From contig JAFMJK010000009.1 of NCBI GenBank assembly GCA_017853515.1, positions 1-24,980 on the forward strand: a stretch of DNA of 24,980 nucleotides. The letters run 5' to 3'. Position 1 is the stretch's first letter. Every line of letters starts with the position of its first letter. The notes under the pieces were generated by a model that ran no database searches, was not told where the DNA came from, and worked only from the letters and a program-made list of their open reading frames with translations. Shown here piece after piece: positions 22,450 through 24,980 of this stretch. The DNA comes from Chthoniobacterales bacterium. GTDB lineage: Bacteria > Verrucomicrobiota > Verrucomicrobiia > Chthoniobacterales > JACTMZ01. The position numbers and the translations under genes were made by a program.

Positions 22450-24980
22450 ATGCAGAACTTCCTGCCCGACTCCGACCCGGCCGCCGCCGCGCTGGCCCGC
22501 GGACGCACCATCACCCGCGTGCTGCCCAACGGCTTCACCGTGCTGATCGAGCCCGACCATTCCGCGCCGGTGGCCAGCGTGCAGGTCTGGGTGCAAAGCG
22601 GCAGCATCCACGAGGGCCAGTGGCTCGGCGCCGGCTTGTCCCACTTGCTCGAGCACATGATTTTCAAGGGCACGGAGAAGCGCGGCCCGAACGAAATCGC
22701 CCGCGCCGTGCAGGAAGCCGGCGGCTACGTCAACGCCTACACGTCTTTCGACCGCACGGTTTACTGGATCGACGTTCCGGCCGACGGCGCATGCACGGCG
22801 ATGGAACTTCTCGCCGATGCCACGCTCAACTCCACTTTGCCCGCCGGGGAATTCGTCAAGGAACAGGAAGTCATCCGCCGCGAATTCGCCATGGGCTTCG
22901 ACGACCCGAACCGCATGAGCACCGAACTCATGCTTTCCACGGCCTTCACCGCCAGTCCCTACCGGCATCCGATCATCGGACACCTCGAAGTGTTCAACCG
23001 ACTGACCCGCGATGATCTCGTCGCCTATTATCGCGCGCGCTACACGCCGGAGAACATGTTCCTTGTTGTGACCGGAGACGTGGATCCGGCGGAAGTTTTT
23101 GCCGAGGCTGAAAAATGTTTCGGGTCCGCCCCCCGTCAGGCGCAACCGCCGCTTTACATCCCGCACGAGCCGCCGCAACTCGGACGTCGCGCGGTGCACG
23201 AGGAGTTCCAGACCGAACTGACCCGGTGTTCCATCGTCTGGCATATCCCGCCGGTCACCCATCCCGACACCGCGGCGCTCGACGTGCTGGCCACCGTGCT
23301 GGGCGGCGGACGCAGCACGCCCCTGCATCTGGAACTGCGCGAAAAACAAAATCTCGTCCACCACATCTCGTCTTACTCCTACATGGCCGGCGAAATGGGA
23401 CTCTTCGGCATCGATTTTCTCTGCGAGCCGGAAAAGCGCACCGAGGCGGAGCGATCCGTGCGCGGGATCGTCGAGCGCTACCGCACGCAGACGGCCGCCG
23501 CGGAAGAAGTGACCAAGGCGCGCAAAAGCATTCTTGCGGACCAACTGAGCAATCTTTCCACCGCGCGCGGCCGCGCTTCCGACATCGGCGGAAGCTGGCT
23601 GCTGGCCCGCAATCCCGATCTCGGTTCGGAATACCTGGAGCAGGTCGGACGCGTCGAAGCATCCGACCTGCAACGCGTGGCGCAGCGCTACCTCGGGGAA
23701 TCCCTGTCGACGGTCACATCCCTCAATCCGAAGGGCTCGCTGTCCCGCACGGCCGCAGCCGCCCCCGTCGCCGGTGCGCGGAAAATCGAAAAATTCACCC
23801 TGCCCAACGGACTGCGCGTTCTCGTCTGCGCGGACCACAAACTTCCCTTGGTCAACCTTGTTGCCGTTTTCCGCGGCGGACTGCTGGCCGAGAGCGCCGC
23901 AACCAACGGCGTCACCGCTCTTGCCGCCCGCACGCTCATCAAGGGCACAAAGAATCGCACAGCCGAACAACTCAATGACGAGATCGAGGCCGTGGGCGGA
24001 CAAATCCGCGCGGACTCCGGCAACAACAGTTTCAGCGTCTCCGTCGAAGTGATGAAGCCCGACCTGCGACTCGGGATGGGGATCCTGTCCGACGTCTTGA
24101 CCCATGCGCAGTTTCCGGACGAGGAAATCGCCCGCGAAAAAGAAGACCAGATCGCCTCCATCAAGGCGGAGGACGAACAGATCACCACGGTGGCGCGGCA
24201 CGCCATGCGCCGGGCGGTTTTCGCAGATCACCCTTACGGACTGCGCTCCAACGGCACGGAAGAATCGGTCGAAGCCCTGACCCGCGAACAGTTGCTGGCT
24301 TTCCGCGACGAATGCGTCACAGCCAGGAACGGCATCCTGGCCATTTTCGGCGACATTTCCGTCGAGGAAGTCCGCTCGCTGACGGCGGAACTTTTCACCG
24401 CCTTGCCCGAAGGCAAACTGCTCATGACCGATCCGCCGGTGGCCGCCCCTCTCACCGCGCCCGCGGAGGTGGTGGTCAACGAGCCCAAGCAGCAGGCCGT
24501 GCTCATGGCCGGATTCCAGGGCGCAGACGCCCTTAGCCCCGATCGCGCCGCGCTGGAACTCATCGACACGGCGAGCAGCGACATGGCCTCGCGTTTTTTC
24601 CATCGCATCCGCGAGGAACTCGGACTGGCCTACTTCGTCGGCGCCTCGCAAATGATGGGTTTTGCCCCCGGCATCTTCACGTTCTACCTCGGCACCGACC
24701 CGGCCAAGGTCGATCACGTGCGCAAAAACTTCGACGAAGAAATCGCCTCGCTGGCGGCCGACGGGCTCACCGAGTCCGAACTTGCCCGGGCCAAGAAAAA
24801 ATTGATCGGCAGCGAATCGATCAGAAACCAATCGCTCGAAGCCTTCGCCCACGTCGTCGCAGTGGACGAACTTTACGGCCTCGGGGCGGAGCACCACGCG
24901 CAGCGCGCGGCCGAAATCAACGCGGTCACTCTGGAGCAAGTGCGCGACGTGGCGCGGAAATATTTCCGCGATCCGTGCCG
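22450..24980 (+). CDS. Tandem M16 family zinc protease, 3' end missing
   Basis: The frame runs from ATG 22450 to the window end, about 843 residues. The first M16 domain is catalytic: the inverted zinc motif HLLEH at residues 65-69 with the glutamate E145 76 residues later (VIRREF), and NAYTSFDRTVYW. The second half, from about residue 449 (TLPNGLRVLVCADHKLPLVNLV), is a second M16 module that lacks HxxEH (VTALAARTL replaces it) and is closed by the FHRIREELGLAYFVGAS region, the partner half of the clamshell. Tandem M16 proteins degrade peptides or process precursors; the location is not evident because there is no clear signal peptide. It follows the Minf_1886 gene by 26 bases. The far C-terminus is outside the window. 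Confidence 0.93.
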   Translation, partial: MQNFLPDSDPAAAALARGRTITRVLPNGFTVLIEPDHSAPVASVQVWVQSGSIHEGQWLGAGLSHLLEHMIFKGTEKRGPNEIARAVQEAGGYVNAYTSFDRTVYWIDVPADGACTAMELLADATLNSTLPAGEFVKEQEVIRREFAMGFDDPNRMSTELMLSTAFTASPYRHPIIGHLEVFNRLTRDDLVAYYRARYTPENMFLVVTGDVDPAEVFAEAEKCFGSAPRQAQPPLYIPHEPPQLGRRAVHEEFQTELTRCSIVWHIPPVTHPDTAALDVLATVLGGGRSTPLHLELREKQNLVHHISSYSYMAGEMGLFGIDFLCEPEKRTEAERSVRGIVERYRTQTAAAEEVTKARKSILADQLSNLSTARGRASDIGGSWLLARNPDLGSEYLEQVGRVEASDLQRVAQRYLGESLSTVTSLNPKGSLSRTAAAAPVAGARKIEKFTLPNGLRVLVCADHKLPLVNLVAVFRGGLLAESAATNGVTALAARTLIKGTKNRTAEQLNDEIEAVGGQIRADSGNNSFSVSVEVMKPDLRLGMGILSDVLTHAQFPDEEIAREKEDQIASIKAEDEQITTVARHAMRRAVFADHPYGLRSNGTEESVEALTREQLLAFRDECVTARNGILAIFGDISVEEVRSLTAELFTALPEGKLLMTDPPVAAPLTAPAEVVVNEPKQQAVLMAGFQGADALSPDRAALELIDTASSDMASRFFHRIREELGLAYFVGASQMMGFAPGIFTFYLGTDPAKVDHVRKNFDEEIASLAADGLTESELARAKKKLIGSESIRNQSLEAFAHVVAVDELYGLGAEHHAQRAAEINAVTLEQVRDVARKYFRDPC

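Noticed and set aside
21862..24939. A 1025-residue minus-strand open frame over the M16 protease
   Set aside because: It is antisense to a protein with intact zinc-protease motifs and shows no domain of its own.

Overview
The window reads as high-GC bacterial chromosome from the Verrucomicrobiota. The main pointers are a Minf_1886-family protein, a 34-residue AURKAIP1/COX24 (mS38-like) protein, a bbp2-type outer-membrane barrel and generally weak Shine-Dalgarno sequences. It is densely coded, with short operons on both strands, one tRNA gene and no CRISPR array, transposase or prophage block. The lineage assignment is an inference from gene families, not from a marker-gene search.

Layout. 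1-4627 (minus strand): a truncated outer-membrane barrel, a fold-III PLP decarboxylase, a radical SAM protein overlapping it, and cysN. 4629-6847 (minus): cysD, cysC and an ORF6N-domain protein whose stop overlaps the cysC start, all behind tRNA-Lys(CUU). 6973-7853 (plus): a membrane-anchored rhodanese overlapping a MauE/DoxX-like membrane protein. 7850-10598 (minus): hisG, the mS38-like gene and a large exported TPR protein, ending in a terminator that lies across both convergent stop codons. 10703-17022 (plus): a membrane-anchored OmpA-like protein, glnD and an FtsX/MacB-type permease, tightly spaced. 17035-17604 (minus): a two-helix membrane protein. 17697-19389 (plus): lipA and an SDR oxidoreductase separated by a paired REP-like palindrome that supplies the end of lipA. 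19423-19520: relic of a Phd-type antitoxin. 19553-21775 (minus): recD2. 21845-24980 (plus): a small ComEA-like anchor protein, a Minf_1886 protein and a tandem M16 protease cut by the window end.

How the genes fit together. CysN, CysD and CysC form a complete sulfate-activation set (sulfate to APS to PAPS); no reductase or sulfotransferase is present to show where PAPS goes. The rhodanese/MauE pair beside it is a plausible sulfur or thiol-redox unit. GlnD is the nitrogen-status uridylyltransferase and HisG the first step of histidine synthesis. LipA, RecD2 and the M16 protease are housekeeping functions.

The main points for a second look are a step in arginine codon use inside cysN (about 4340-4390), which could mark a recombination or mis-assembly junction between two related genomes; the ORF6N gene wedged between a tRNA and cysC; a 25-bp perfect palindrome inside that gene; and the REP pair that rewrites the LipA C-terminus. 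I found no clear new defence or mobile system.
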